Shown here: piece after piece, positions 15,657-24,490 of the stretch
Layout of the letters: the number at the start of each line of letters is the position of its first letter
How positions within the stretch are numbered: position 1 is the stretch's first letter
DNA from: Paenibacillus contaminans
GTDB taxonomy: Bacteria > Bacillota > Bacilli > Paenibacillales > NBRC-103111
Direction: 5' to 3'
Length of the DNA: 64,000 nucleotides
Assembly (NCBI RefSeq): GCF_003285015.1
Contig: NZ_QMFB01000001.1
Coordinates: 186,001-250,000 of the forward strand
Translations under genes and position numbers: made by a program
The notes under the pieces: model-generated
What the model was told of the DNA's origin: nothing
Database searches by the model: none
Seen by the model: the letters and a program-made list of their open reading frames with translations, nothing else

Positions 15657-15792
15657 TCGAACGTATGTTCGATATCCCGTAAACGCGCCGTATGTAGAAG
15701 GCTAAGCAGTTTATTATGATATGGGCGATTCTGCGCCGCGTTTTCCTCTTAGCCTGTAACAACCCGAAGGGTCATGAACGTTTATCCTTGCT
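15657..15792. repeat. Intergenic hairpin repeat, copy B (longer variant)
   Basis: Begins with TCGAAC/GTTCGA (15657-15672), then CCGTAAACGCGCC (15677-15689) and ends AACGTTTATCCTTG (15777-15790). Between these ends AGGCTAAG (15698-15705) pairs exactly with CTTAGCCT (15748-15755), and an inner GGCG...CGCC pair caps it. It has the same outer blocks as copies A and C around a different, longer stem. It ends 28 bases before the permease start codon. Confidence 0.6.
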
Positions 15793-15819
15793 TGACGGCA
15801 TTCCTGAGGAGATGGTCAC

Positions 15820-16776
15820 ATGCTCAATTATTTTACGTTCCGGTTTTTATCCATCATTCCGATGCTCTTTCTCGTAACCGTCATCATATTCATCGGCCTG
15901 CAGCTGACGCCGGGCGATCCGCTTACTTATTTGATTCCTCCGGAACTATTAGCCTCGGCCAATTTCGATTTGGAGGGGTACAAGAAAGCGATGGGGCTTG
16001 ACGCCCCCGTATATATCCAGTTTTTCCGCTGGCTGACCGATTTGCTGCAGGGCAAGCTCGGCTATAGTCTAGTGGACGGAAGTAGCATTGCCAAAATGAT
16101 TTCGAACCGGCTTCCGGCTACGCTTGAATTAGCGGCTGCAGCGCTGATCGTATCGTCGATACTCGGGATTTTGCTCGGCCTGATCTCATCGATCAGACAA
16201 AATTCCGCGGCCGACTACGGCAATACGGTCATCGGCATTATCGGCATATCGATACCGGAATTTTTCATCGGCATCATTGCGATTCAAATTTTTGCGATCA
16301 AGTTAGGCTGGCTACCTGTCGGCGGGCGATTCGAATATGCGGATTCCGGCTTTGTCGACCGGCTTAGTCATTTGATTATGCCTTCGCTCGTTCTCGGATT
16401 TTCGTTAACGGCTGCGCTTATGCGTTATACGCGCGGAACGATGCTCGACGTGCTAGGGAAGGACTATGTCAAAACCGCGCGCAGCAAAGGATTGCCCGAG
16501 TGGAAGGTGAATGTGAAGCATGCTTTCCGGAACGCGCTTATGCCCGTCGTGCTGCTCCTATGCTTTCGTCTTCCTCTGCTGATCGGCGGCACGGTCATTA
16601 TCGAAAGCGTCTTCGGTTGGCCGGGGATGGGCGGGATGATTCTGAACGCCGTATCGGCTAAAGATTATCCGGTCGTCATGATCACAACGATGATGACGGC
16701 TTGCATGGTGCTGCTGGCCAGCTTTCTCGTCGACTTGCTGACCGCACTGCTTGACCCGAGGGTTAGGTTCGAGTAG
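15820..16776 (+). CDS. Oligopeptide-type ABC transporter permease (DppB/OppB family)
   Basis: 318 residues, six membrane helices. GAGGAGAT precedes the ATG. The family features are an N-terminal helix (FRFLSIIPMLFLVTVIIFIG), the long extracytoplasmic loop with LTYLIPPELLASANFDLEGY, and the binding-protein-dependent transport motif near YVKTARSKGLPEWKVNVKHA, followed by GTVIIESVFGWPGMGGM. It pairs with the next gene to form the channel. It follows the two hairpin repeats rather than directly following the binding-protein gene. Confidence 0.92.
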   Translation: MLNYFTFRFLSIIPMLFLVTVIIFIGLQLTPGDPLTYLIPPELLASANFDLEGYKKAMGLDAPVYIQFFRWLTDLLQGKLGYSLVDGSSIAKMISNRLPATLELAAAALIVSSILGILLGLISSIRQNSAADYGNTVIGIIGISIPEFFIGIIAIQIFAIKLGWLPVGGRFEYADSGFVDRLSHLIMPSLVLGFSLTAALMRYTRGTMLDVLGKDYVKTARSKGLPEWKVNVKHAFRNALMPVVLLLCFRLPLLIGGTVIIESVFGWPGMGGMILNAVSAKDYPVVMITTMMTACMVLLASFLVDLLTALLDPRVRFE

Positions 16777-16854
16777 CAGGCAGGAGCTTTTACCCGAGCA
16801 AACGCTTTGTAGCTATATTCCGCAATCAATCCATTTGGCAAGGAGGGGAAAAGC

Positions 16855-17715
16855 ATGGGGACGACGGCCGCAAAATCCAGCCTGGCGCTTCGCAACTGGG
16901 AGAAGCTCAGCATAAACAAACTGGCGATGGTCGGTTTTGCAATCATCTCGGTCATGATCCTGTGCGCGATACTGGCGCCTGTCCTGTCCTCCTACAAACC
17001 GGACGAGATCGATTTAAGCAACCGGCTCATGCCGCCGTCCGGCGAGCATTTGCTCGGAACGGATAAGCTCGGACGAGACGTGTTCGCAAGATTATTGTAC
17101 GGGGCGCGGGTATCCATTTTGATCGGCTTAAGCGGCGCGCTCGGCGGGGCGTTGATCGGTACGGTGATCGGCTGCTTCAGCGGTTATCTCGGAGGCTGGT
17201 TCGATAAAATTACGCTGCGTATTTCGGAAATATTCATGACCTTCCCGCAGCTTATTCTCGTTCTCATTCTGGTTGTGTACATAGGGCAAGGCTTGTTTAA
17301 TCTGATCCTGATTTTTTCCATTACGGGGTGGACCGGCACGTACCGGCTCGTTCGGGGCAGATTCCTTTCGCTGCGAGAAGAAAATTATGTGGACGCATGC
17401 CGCGCGTTCGGGATCGGCGAGCTTTCCATCATGTTCCGGCATATTCTCCCCAATACGCTCAGTCCTGTCATCGTAACGGTTACGCTGACTACGGCGGGAT
17501 ACATTTTGGCGGAATCGGGACTCAGCTTTCTGGGTCTTGGCGTTCCATCCGGCATTCCTACCTGGGGCAACATTATCAATGCCGCCAAAGCGGTCGACGT
17601 CATCCGCAACAATCCTTGGTTATGGCTGCCGCCGGGGCTTGCCATTTCACTTTTCGTCATGGGCGTCAATTTCTTGGGCGACGGTCTGAGGGATGTTCTG
17701 GATCCCAACCAATAA
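16855..17715 (+). CDS. Oligopeptide-type ABC transporter permease (DppC/OppC family)
   Basis: 286 residues. GGAGGGGAAAAGC precedes the ATG. It has the typical OppC N-terminal helix, the HLLGTDKLGRDVFARLLYGA motif at residues about 64-83, five further helices and the coupling motif around YVDACRAFGIGELSIMFRHI, ending DGLRDVLDPNQ. It is the second membrane subunit, partner of 15820-16776. Confidence 0.93.
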   Translation: MGTTAAKSSLALRNWEKLSINKLAMVGFAIISVMILCAILAPVLSSYKPDEIDLSNRLMPPSGEHLLGTDKLGRDVFARLLYGARVSILIGLSGALGGALIGTVIGCFSGYLGGWFDKITLRISEIFMTFPQLILVLILVVYIGQGLFNLILIFSITGWTGTYRLVRGRFLSLREENYVDACRAFGIGELSIMFRHILPNTLSPVIVTVTLTTAGYILAESGLSFLGLGVPSGIPTWGNIINAAKAVDVIRNNPWLWLPPGLAISLFVMGVNFLGDGLRDVLDPNQ

Positions 17716-17741
17716 CTTCGAACGGAAGGGGAGACATTCAT

Positions 17742-18743
17742 TTGAGCGCGGATCGCGATGTCATCTTGCAGGTGGAGAAGCTGCAGACTCAATTTCAGGT
17801 AGGAAGGCGCATCGTCAAAGCGGTGAACGGCGTTTCGTTTCGCGTCGAAAGGGGCAGGACGCTTGGCGTCGTCGGCGAGAGCGGCTGCGGGAAAAGCGTT
17901 ACGGCGCATTCGATTCTGCAGCTTTTGCCCAAGCTCGGCAGCATTACGGATGGCAATATCACGTACCATTCGGATAACGGACCGATCGTGCTGAACAAGC
18001 TGCGGAAGAACGGCGGCGCCATACGCGCCATACGCGGCAAGGAGATCGGCATGATTTTTCAGGACCCCATGGCTTCTCTAAACCCGGTTTATTCGATCGG
18101 CAATCAAATTTGCGAAAATATACTCCAGCACGAAAACGTGTCCAAAAAAGAAGCGGCGGCCCGCGCGGTAGAAATGCTGACGCTTCTCGGCATTCCGAAG
18201 GCGGCGGCCCGCCTCAAGGATTACCCCCACCAGTTCAGCGGGGGCATGAAGCAGAGGGTGATGATCGCGATGGCGATGGTATGCCGTCCAAAGCTGCTTA
18301 TCGCCGACGAGCCGACGACGGCGCTTGACGTTACGATTCAAGCGCAAATTCTCGAGCTGATGAAGGAGGTGCAGGTAAAGTACGGGACCTCCATTATTTT
18401 GATCACCCACAACATGGGAATTGTCGCCGAGATGGCGGACGAGATCGCCGTTATGTACATGGGCCGTATCGTGGAATTCGGGACGGTTCGGCAGGTGCTC
18501 GGATCCCCGAGACATCCGTATACGAAAGCGCTGCTGAACTCCGTTCCCGTTCTCGGAATCGGCAAAGGGGAGCGGCTGCAAACCATCCGCGGCAGTACGC
18601 CCGATCCGTCCGATATGCCCGAGGGCTGCGAATTCGCACCGCGCTGCGATATGGCGACCGAGCGATGCAAGTCCGTACCTGACGAAACGGACCTGGGCGG
18701 CGGACACCGCGTAAGATGCTGGAACTGCATGGGAGGCACGTGA
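17742..18743 (+). CDS. Oligopeptide-type ABC transporter ATPase (DppD/OppD family)
   Basis: 333 residues. The frame is open far upstream inside the permease gene, but TTG 17742, with AAGGGGAGA about 9 bases before it, gives the normal length and N-terminus. Motifs: Walker A GESGCGKSVT, Q-loop FQDPMASLNP, signature FSGGMKQRVMIA, Walker B LLIADEPTTALDVT, and the C-terminal oligopeptide-ATPase Cys region EFAPRCDMATERC, which in related proteins can bind an Fe-S cluster. It works with the next ATPase. Confidence 0.92.
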   Translation: MSADRDVILQVEKLQTQFQVGRRIVKAVNGVSFRVERGRTLGVVGESGCGKSVTAHSILQLLPKLGSITDGNITYHSDNGPIVLNKLRKNGGAIRAIRGKEIGMIFQDPMASLNPVYSIGNQICENILQHENVSKKEAAARAVEMLTLLGIPKAAARLKDYPHQFSGGMKQRVMIAMAMVCRPKLLIADEPTTALDVTIQAQILELMKEVQVKYGTSIILITHNMGIVAEMADEIAVMYMGRIVEFGTVRQVLGSPRHPYTKALLNSVPVLGIGKGERLQTIRGSTPDPSDMPEGCEFAPRCDMATERCKSVPDETDLGGGHRVRCWNCMGGT

Positions 18744-18744
18744 C

Positions 18745-19755
18745 ATGAACAAGCGGGAAGAGATTATTCTCGATATACGGAATATGAAGAAGTATTATCC
18801 GGTCTACAAAGGGCTGTTCAAGAAGGTCGTCGGTCAAGTCAAAGCGGTGGACGACGTGAGCTTGTATGTGCGTAAAGGCGAAACGTTAGGTCTCGTCGGA
18901 GAAAGCGGCTGCGGCAAAACGACGCTCGGCAAATGCATCGTCCGCTTGCAGAAGCCTACGTCGGGGGAAATGCGATATCGGCTTGGCGAAGGCGAAATGC
19001 GGGATATTCTCAAGCTTGACGGCAGGGAGAGCTTCGAGGCCCGGAGGAAAATTCAAATCGTGTTTCAGGATCCGTATTCGTCCTTGAATCCGGTCAAGAC
19101 GATTTATGAATCGTTCGACGAGCCGCTTCGCTTGCACCGGATGGGAACGAAAGCGGAGCGGAAGGAAATGATCGCGAGACTGCTCGAGTCGGTCAACTTG
19201 CGTGCGGATTATATGTTCCGGTATCCGCATGAATTTTCGGGCGGCCAGCGGCAGCGCATCTGTATCGCCAGAGCGCTTTGCATCAAGCCGGAGCTGATCG
19301 TTTGCGACGAGCCGGTGTCGGCGCTCGACGTTTCGATTCAGGCGCAGGTTTTGAATCTCATGAAGGATTTGCAGCAGCAGATGCGGCTGACCTACATTTT
19401 CATCGCGCATGATCTCAGCGTCGTCGAATATATGAGCGATCGGATCGCGGTCATGTATCTCGGACAAGTGGTCGAGCTGGCGAGCTCGGAGGAGCTTTAC
19501 GCTGCGCCTAAGCATCCGTATACCGAAGCGCTGCTCTCGGCCGTCCCGACACCCGAGCTTGACCGTAAAAAGGAGCGGATCGTGCTGAAGGGCGACGTTC
19601 CAAGCCCGGTCGACCCGCCGAAGGGCTGCCGCTTTCATCCGCGATGCGCCAAGTGCATAGATATTTGCCGTGTCGAAGCCCCGCCGTTTCGGAAGGCGAA
19701 GGGAAAGGAGGATCACTTTGTCGCCTGTCATCTGGCCGATACGGAAGACATTTGA
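18745..19755 (+). CDS. Oligopeptide-type ABC transporter ATPase (DppF/OppF family)
   Basis: 336 residues, starting one base after the preceding stop. Motifs: Walker [14 protein letters not shown]-loop [14 protein letters not shown], signature [15 protein letters not shown], Walker [20 protein letters not shown], and a C-terminal [14 protein letters not shown] region. It forms the ATPase heterodimer with the preceding protein. Confidence 0.93.
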   Translation: MNKREEIILDIRNMKKYYPVYKGLFKKVVGQVKAVDDVSLYVRKGETLGLVGESGCGKTTLGKCIVRLQKPTSGEMRYRLGEGEMRDILKLDGRESFEARRKIQIVFQDPYSSLNPVKTIYESFDEPLRLHRMGTKAERKEMIARLLESVNLRADYMFRYPHEFSGGQRQRICIARALCIKPELIVCDEPVSALDVSIQAQVLNLMKDLQQQMRLTYIFIAHDLSVVEYMSDRIAVMYLGQVVELASSEELYAAPKHPYTEALLSAVPTPELDRKKERIVLKGDVPSPVDPPKGCRFHPRCAKCIDICRVEAPPFRKAKGKEDHFVACHLADTEDI

Positions 19756-19790
19756 TTTGCGATTAAATCTGAAATTGAGGAGGAATGAAA

Positions 19791-21194
19791 ATGAGCAGCC
19801 GAAGCAAGGAACCGCTGAAAATCGGCAATCGCGTCGAAATGTTCGTTGACGATTATTTGATCGACCGCATGGAGAAAACGTATTTAAAGCTGAATCCGCC
19901 GGAACGGAAGGAAATCGTGCTGAGCATGGAACGTCCTTGGGAGGGACTGGGAAGCGGCGTTTATTCCTGCGTGTTTAAAGACGGAGACAAGTTTAAAATG
20001 TACTATCGCGGCACGTTCGATATCAGCTCCGATAAATCGCAGGGGCAATCTTGCTGTTATGCGGAAAGCACGGACGGCATTCATTGGGAACGCCCGGATC
20101 TCGGCATTTACGAGCTGCACGGCTCGACGCGAAACAATATCGTCATGCTAGGCTCGATCGCTCATAACTTCAGCCCGTTTATCGACGAGCGCCCGGGCTG
20201 TCCGCCCGAGGAAAAGTACAAGGCTGTGGCGGGATATGCGCCAGAGGGGCTGTTCGCTTTCGTTTCGGAGGACGGCTTGCATTTCAAACCGTACCGGGAA
20301 GAGCCGATCATTAAGAAAGGGGCCTTCGACTCGCATAATCTCGTGTTCTGGGACCCGAACAAGGATTGTTATGTGTGCTACTCGAGATATTTCGCCTCGA
20401 CGCAATCGGCAAACATCGACGCGCCCGAGGATTCGGCGATATTTTTGGGAGTCAGAGCCGTTCAAAATTGCACCTCCCCCGACTTCGAAAATTGGACGGA
20501 GCCGCAGCCGAACGTTTACGACAGGGACGTACCGCTGGAGCATTTCTATACGAACGCATCCATTCCTTGCCCGGGAACCGAGCATATTTATCTTTCCTTC
20601 CCTATGCGGTTTATGCCCGAGCGGCATAAGGTACCCGAGCATGTAAAGGTGGGAGTATCGGATAACGTCATCATGTCGAGCCGGGACGGCGTGAGATGGA
20701 AGCGCCCGTTTCTTGAAGCATGGATGAGGCCGGGGCTTGACCGCCGAAATTGGACGCAGCGAAGCTTGATGCCGGCATGGGGCATTCTCGAAACTTCGCC
20801 GGAGGAATTTTCGATGTACGTTAACGAGCATCAGCAATGGGACGATTGTTATATTCGCAGGGTTACCGTGCCTCGCCATCGTTTCGCGTCCGTTCACGGC
20901 GGCTATCGCGGCGGCGTGTTCACCACGAAGCCGATTCTGCTTGAAGGAAACTCGCTGTACCTTAACTATGCAACCTCGGCGCCGGGCTCTATCCGCGTAG
21001 GCGTTATCGACGAAACGGGCTGGCCCGCTTCTTATTTCAGCCCGGAGGATTGCGACGTTATGTTCGGCGACGAGCTGGAAGGGAGAGTAACATGGCGCGG
21101 AAGCTCCGATCTGTCGAGATTTGCCGGGAAAACCGTAAGGCTCAAGTTCGAGCTTAAGGATGCCGACGTTTATGCGCTGCGGATAGGCGATTGA
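19791..21194 (+). CDS. Glycosidase-like five-bladed beta-propeller protein
   Basis: 467 residues. The ATG at 19791 is preferred over 19785 because GAGGAGG ends only one base before the latter. There is no signal peptide, so it is cytoplasmic. The N-terminus (VEMFVDDYLIDRMEKTYLKL ... RPWEGLGSGVYSCVFKDGDK ... MYYRG ... CYAESTDGIHWERPDLG) resembles the GH32/GH43-like propeller proteins common in sugar-degradation gene sets. Repeated YAESTDGIHW and FVSEDGLHF motifs mark propeller blades. A C-terminal segment may be a small beta-sandwich (VTWRGSSDLSRFAGKTVRLK). It follows the ABC importer with a short gap and probably processes the imported compound. The catalytic acids cannot be assigned by eye. 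Confidence 0.7.
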   Translation: MSSRSKEPLKIGNRVEMFVDDYLIDRMEKTYLKLNPPERKEIVLSMERPWEGLGSGVYSCVFKDGDKFKMYYRGTFDISSDKSQGQSCCYAESTDGIHWERPDLGIYELHGSTRNNIVMLGSIAHNFSPFIDERPGCPPEEKYKAVAGYAPEGLFAFVSEDGLHFKPYREEPIIKKGAFDSHNLVFWDPNKDCYVCYSRYFASTQSANIDAPEDSAIFLGVRAVQNCTSPDFENWTEPQPNVYDRDVPLEHFYTNASIPCPGTEHIYLSFPMRFMPERHKVPEHVKVGVSDNVIMSSRDGVRWKRPFLEAWMRPGLDRRNWTQRSLMPAWGILETSPEEFSMYVNEHQQWDDCYIRRVTVPRHRFASVHGGYRGGVFTTKPILLEGNSLYLNYATSAPGSIRVGVIDETGWPASYFSPEDCDVMFGDELEGRVTWRGSSDLSRFAGKTVRLKFELKDADVYALRIGD

Positions 21195-21274
21195 GGATGT
21201 TAATGACGCCGTTTGGAGCCTATACAATGGGCATCACTTCCATGTATGATATTGATGAATACGATCGATCCAAG

Positions 21275-21300
21275 AAAATGGCGGGTATTCCGGCCATTTT
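21275..21300. other. Hairpin between the propeller and oxidoreductase genes
   Basis: AAAATGGC (21275-21282) and GCCATTTT (21293-21300) are perfect arms; only four T follow inside the stem, so this is at most a weak terminator or mRNA-stabilising hairpin. Confidence 0.45.
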
Positions 21301-21323
21301 GTCAAGAGAACGAGGGGGAAGTT

Positions 21324-22328
21324 ATGTATCAAGCAGCGATAATCGGCCTCGGAAATATCGGCTTACAATTCGACATTCCACGGAAAGCGATGCCGCAAAG
21401 TCACGCATTAGCCTATATGCTTAATCCTGACATCGAATTGGCTGCCGGTGTAGGCGTCCGACAGGAGCAAGGAGACAAATTGGCGCAAATCGCGCCGAAT
21501 GCGAAGTTTTATACGGCTTTGCCAGCCATGCTGCAAAATCATAAGCTCGATATCGTGAGCATCTGTACGCCGTCGCATGTCCGATCGGAGGTGCTGAAGG
21601 CCGTGCTGGAGAACTCGGAGGCCAAAGTGATTTTTCTGGAGAAGCCGGTCGCCGTCAGCCTGCGGGAGGCGGAGCAAATCGCGGCTATGCTTGATAGGCA
21701 TCGCAATCGAACCGTACTCGTCAATTTGTCGAGGAGGTGGAGCGAAGGCGCCGCTCAAATTCGGGAGGCTGTACGATCCGGGCGTTACGGCAAGCTGAAA
21801 AAAGTTCATTTGCGCTATACGCGCGGCATCTACAATTACGGCTCGCACTTGTTCGATCTGGTCCGTTTTACGGCAGGGGCGATGGAGCAAGTGCGGGTGC
21901 TCGAGCAGGTACCGACGAATTTGGACGACCGGGAGGATTGGACGTACTCGTTTACTTTTCGTATGCAAGGCGGGGCAACCGGTTATGCGGAAGCTTTCGA
22001 CGACCGGGATTTTCTTATTTTCGAGATGGATCTGTATTTGGAGCACGGCAAAATCGAAATGTTGAATACCGGAGACGAGATAAGATTTTATACGACTGAA
22101 CGGCATGCCATGCTTAACGGATTCCGGAATCTGGTTATGGAAAAGGCGGAGACCGGCTTGCTCAGCAAGTCCAGCAATATTCAGAATGCGGCGGCGCATA
22201 TTGTCGAAGTACTTCGAGACGGCGCCGCTCCGATCAGCTCCATCGAGGATGGCATCTATCCGATGGTTGTAGCGGAAGCACTGCTAAAGTCTCGACGTAA
22301 CGGCGGTGCGGAAGTAAACGTTCGATAA
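21324..22328 (+). CDS. Gfo/Idh/MocA family oxidoreductase
   Basis: 334 residues. The ATG at 21324, with AGGGGGAA 6 bases upstream, begins the Rossmann fold directly (YQAAIIGLGNIGLQFDIP). Then come the family motifs VSICTPSHVRSEVLKAVLE and VIFLEKPVAVSLREAE (the EKP motif with the catalytic-site Lys), followed by the alpha/beta C-terminal domain. Members oxidise or reduce sugars and inositols with NAD(P). It closes the importer operon, so a sugar-derived substrate is likely. The reaction is not determined. Confidence 0.85.
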   Translation: MYQAAIIGLGNIGLQFDIPRKAMPQSHALAYMLNPDIELAAGVGVRQEQGDKLAQIAPNAKFYTALPAMLQNHKLDIVSICTPSHVRSEVLKAVLENSEAKVIFLEKPVAVSLREAEQIAAMLDRHRNRTVLVNLSRRWSEGAAQIREAVRSGRYGKLKKVHLRYTRGIYNYGSHLFDLVRFTAGAMEQVRVLEQVPTNLDDREDWTYSFTFRMQGGATGYAEAFDDRDFLIFEMDLYLEHGKIEMLNTGDEIRFYTTERHAMLNGFRNLVMEKAETGLLSKSSNIQNAAAHIVEVLRDGAAPISSIEDGIYPMVVAEALLKSRRNGGAEVNVR

Positions 22329-22416
22329 GGGGAACCGTGCGTTCGCCTACCGGTCGTGCCGGAAGAGGCCGATACGATGCCGGAATATATTTGAGTAGCG
22401 CTGCTGAACGTACGAA

Positions 22417-22453
22417 AGAAGCCTATTCGCCAAACGGCGAGTAGGCTTCTTCA
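22417..22453. terminator. Bidirectional terminator
   Basis: AAGAAGCCTATTCGCC and GGCGAGTAGGCTTCTT pair over an AAAC loop with one mismatch. It lies between the convergent oxidoreductase and xerS genes. Confidence 0.75.
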
Positions 22454-22543
22454 TTGTGCGTTGCTTTGCGTCCGAGCGCAATTGTCGGCTATGAAGCAGG
22501 TGCTTTACAGCCGGCAAAATGGAGAACAAAACCTGAGATGCCG

Positions 22544-23623
22544 CTAATCTTTCCTGTTATCGATCGCCTCGGCCATCGTTTTATCCGTCAGATGAGCGTA
22601 AATTTGCGTCGTTTCGGGCGAGGCGTGTCCGAGCTGCTCCTGCGTTTTGTACAAGTCGTTGCTGAGGTAATAATCGGTCGCAAACGAATGGCGGAGCTTA
22701 TGCACGCTCAAATAAGGCTTGCCGAACCTTTTGGCGTATTTGATCACCATCTCCTGAATCGCCCGCTTGGTCATGCGTTGTCCTTCGGTTTTGCCGTTTG
22801 CGATCGCTACGAACAACGCTTTTTCCCGTTTGGCCGGCTTGTAACGGAACTGGCGCTGCTCCAAATACGCAGTCAGATCGTCGATAGCTTCCTGCCGGAA
22901 GTAGACGGGGGTTTTGAACGTGTCGTCGTTTTTACCCTTTCGATAAACGTAAGCGAGCTTTTTTTTGAGATCGATGTCGTCGACATTCAGGTTGACCACT
23001 TCGGAAACGCGCAGTCCCGAATTGAGGATAAGCGTGATGATGCAGGCGTCCCTTGTTTTGTTAAGCTCATAGGAGTAGATCGCCTGCTTGTTCGTCGCGG
23101 CGTCAACGCCGTAGCCTTCATGCACGTAACCGATAAATTCGCTGATCTCATGCTCCTGAAGCAGCTTGCCTTCCAGCTTCACAGCGGTGTCCTTGGGCTT
23201 ATGCGTGCGCTTGATTTCCACCTTGGCCATAACGTTCCGCTTGAGCAGCGGGTAAAAATTTTCGTCCTCGGCGATTTGGCTTAAGTAGTGGAACAAGGAC
23301 CGAAGCGAGGACAGCTTCCGCGAAATTGTCGTTTTCGTATTGGCATGCTCGGGCTTGGTAAGCAGAAACATCCGGAAATGATCGATCGTTTCCATATGCA
23401 GCTTCTCCAAAACCTCGATCGGCACATCGCGAATGGCGGGTCCTTCCGTTAGCCCTTCCGCTATCAGCCAGCCTAAAAACGTTTCATAATCCCGCAAATA
23501 TTCGAGCAGGGAGGAAGGCGACAGGTCGGGCAGCTTATAGTGAATAAATTTATCGATATACCAGGGCATCGATGGCAGTTTTTTCTCAAGCTCTTGCCGG
23601 TCTTTGATTTTAATTACGTTCAT
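22544..23623 (-). CDS. xerS: Tyrosine recombinase XerS
   Basis: 359 residues. An N-terminal core-binding domain (about 1-160) and a C-terminal catalytic domain carry the tyrosine recombinase set: Arg in LNSGLRVSEVVNL, HKLRHSFATDYY and the Tyr in LGHASPETTQIYAHL. Length and the N-terminus (KKLPSMPWYIDKFIHYKLPD) fit the single-recombinase XerS type rather than XerC/XerD, which are about 300 residues. XerS resolves chromosome dimers at difSL in streptococci. In Paenibacillaceae it may coexist with XerC/D, so its role here could differ. No flanking integrase-type attachment site or mobile genes are seen. ATG 23623 has GGAGAAG upstream. Confidence 0.82.
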   Translation of the reverse strand: MNVIKIKDRQELEKKLPSMPWYIDKFIHYKLPDLSPSSLLEYLRDYETFLGWLIAEGLTEGPAIRDVPIEVLEKLHMETIDHFRMFLLTKPEHANTKTTISRKLSSLRSLFHYLSQIAEDENFYPLLKRNVMAKVEIKRTHKPKDTAVKLEGKLLQEHEISEFIGYVHEGYGVDAATNKQAIYSYELNKTRDACIITLILNSGLRVSEVVNLNVDDIDLKKKLAYVYRKGKNDDTFKTPVYFRQEAIDDLTAYLEQRQFRYKPAKREKALFVAIANGKTEGQRMTKRAIQEMVIKYAKRFGKPYLSVHKLRHSFATDYYLSNDLYKTQEQLGHASPETTQIYAHLTDKTMAEAIDNRKD

Positions 23624-23775
23624 CGGCTTCTCCTCGTATATGTATTTCCTCTATTATAGGAAAGAGCGGGCAGGATTCCAATCCTTTTGCATCCGGCGAT
23701 GCGGATTCGATATCTTGCGAATATATTCGGTAATCGGAACAGACGGTGTTTTATGAGGTATAGTAGAAGTAAGCT

Positions 23776-23793
23776 CGCTCCGCTAACGGAGCG
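23776..23793 (+). other. Leader hairpin upstream of the AlkA-like gene
   Basis: CGCTCCG and CGGAGCG form a perfect stem around CTAA, 58 bases before the start codon, with no T-run. Confidence 0.4.
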
Positions 23794-23850
23794 GGAAACG
23801 ATCGCGCATGCACCGGGTAGATCATAGAGCGGGCGGGAAAGGGAAAAAGG

Positions 23851-24468
23851 ATGGCAAGTTTAACGACGAAATTTTTCGACTACGGGCGTGAAGAAACGGA
23901 TTATTTAACAAACGCGGACGAAGCGCTCGGCGCTGCGATCAAGCGAATGGGAAAGGTCGAACGAGTCGTGATTCCGGATTTGTTCACCGCGCTCGTCCAT
24001 GCGATCGTAGCCCAGCTTATTTCGGCCAAAGCGGTTCGCACGATTTGGGATCGGATGTTAAACAGGTTCGGGGAAATCTCACCGTTGCATTTGGCCGCCC
24101 AGACGGCCGATTCGATCCAAAGCTGCGGAATCACGATGAAAAAGGCGCTGTGCATTCAGCGTATCGCCCAAACCGTTGCGTCAGGCGTTTTTCTGCTGGA
24201 CGAGCTGAAGGAGCTGCCGGATGCGGAGGTTATCAAAAAACTGACGGCGCTGGACGGCGTCGGACGTTGGACGGCCGAAATGCTGCTCATCCACGCCTTG
24301 GAGCGCCGCGACGTCGTCAGCTGGGGCGATATCGCCATTCGCCGGGGCATGATGAAGCTGTACGGTTTGCCAACCATAACGAAAGAGCAGTTTGAAAAGT
24401 ATCGGCATTCGTACTCGCCGTACGGTTCCGTAGCTTCCATCTACTTATGGGAACTATCGTTCGAATAA
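23851..24468 (+). CDS. DNA-3-methyladenine glycosylase, AlkA family (HhH-GPD)
   Basis: 205 residues. It has the HhH-GPD core: helix-hairpin-helix LTALDGVGRWTAEMLLIHAL (about 131-150) and the catalytic Asp in VVSWGDIAIRRGMMKLYG (about 157-175). It lacks the N-terminal domain of E. coli AlkA, like other short Gram-positive versions. The enzyme removes alkylated bases and starts base excision repair. It is followed after 22 bases by an AlkD gene, giving a two-gene alkylation-repair unit. AAAAAGGA precedes the ATG. Confidence 0.88.
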   Translation: MASLTTKFFDYGREETDYLTNADEALGAAIKRMGKVERVVIPDLFTALVHAIVAQLISAKAVRTIWDRMLNRFGEISPLHLAAQTADSIQSCGITMKKALCIQRIAQTVASGVFLLDELKELPDAEVIKKLTALDGVGRWTAEMLLIHALERRDVVSWGDIAIRRGMMKLYGLPTITKEQFEKYRHSYSPYGSVASIYLWELSFE

Positions 24469-24490
24469 CGGATCGACAAGGGGCGGTTTG

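Noticed and set aside
22454..23284. A 276-codon open frame on the + strand across xerS
   Set aside because: It is antisense to a gene with clear recombinase motifs, has no ribosome site and no recognisable protein pattern.
23645..23663. TTTCCT...AGGAAA inverted repeat before xerS as a recombination site
   Set aside because: Arms are only six bases and do not resemble known dif or difSL sites that I recall; left as chance.
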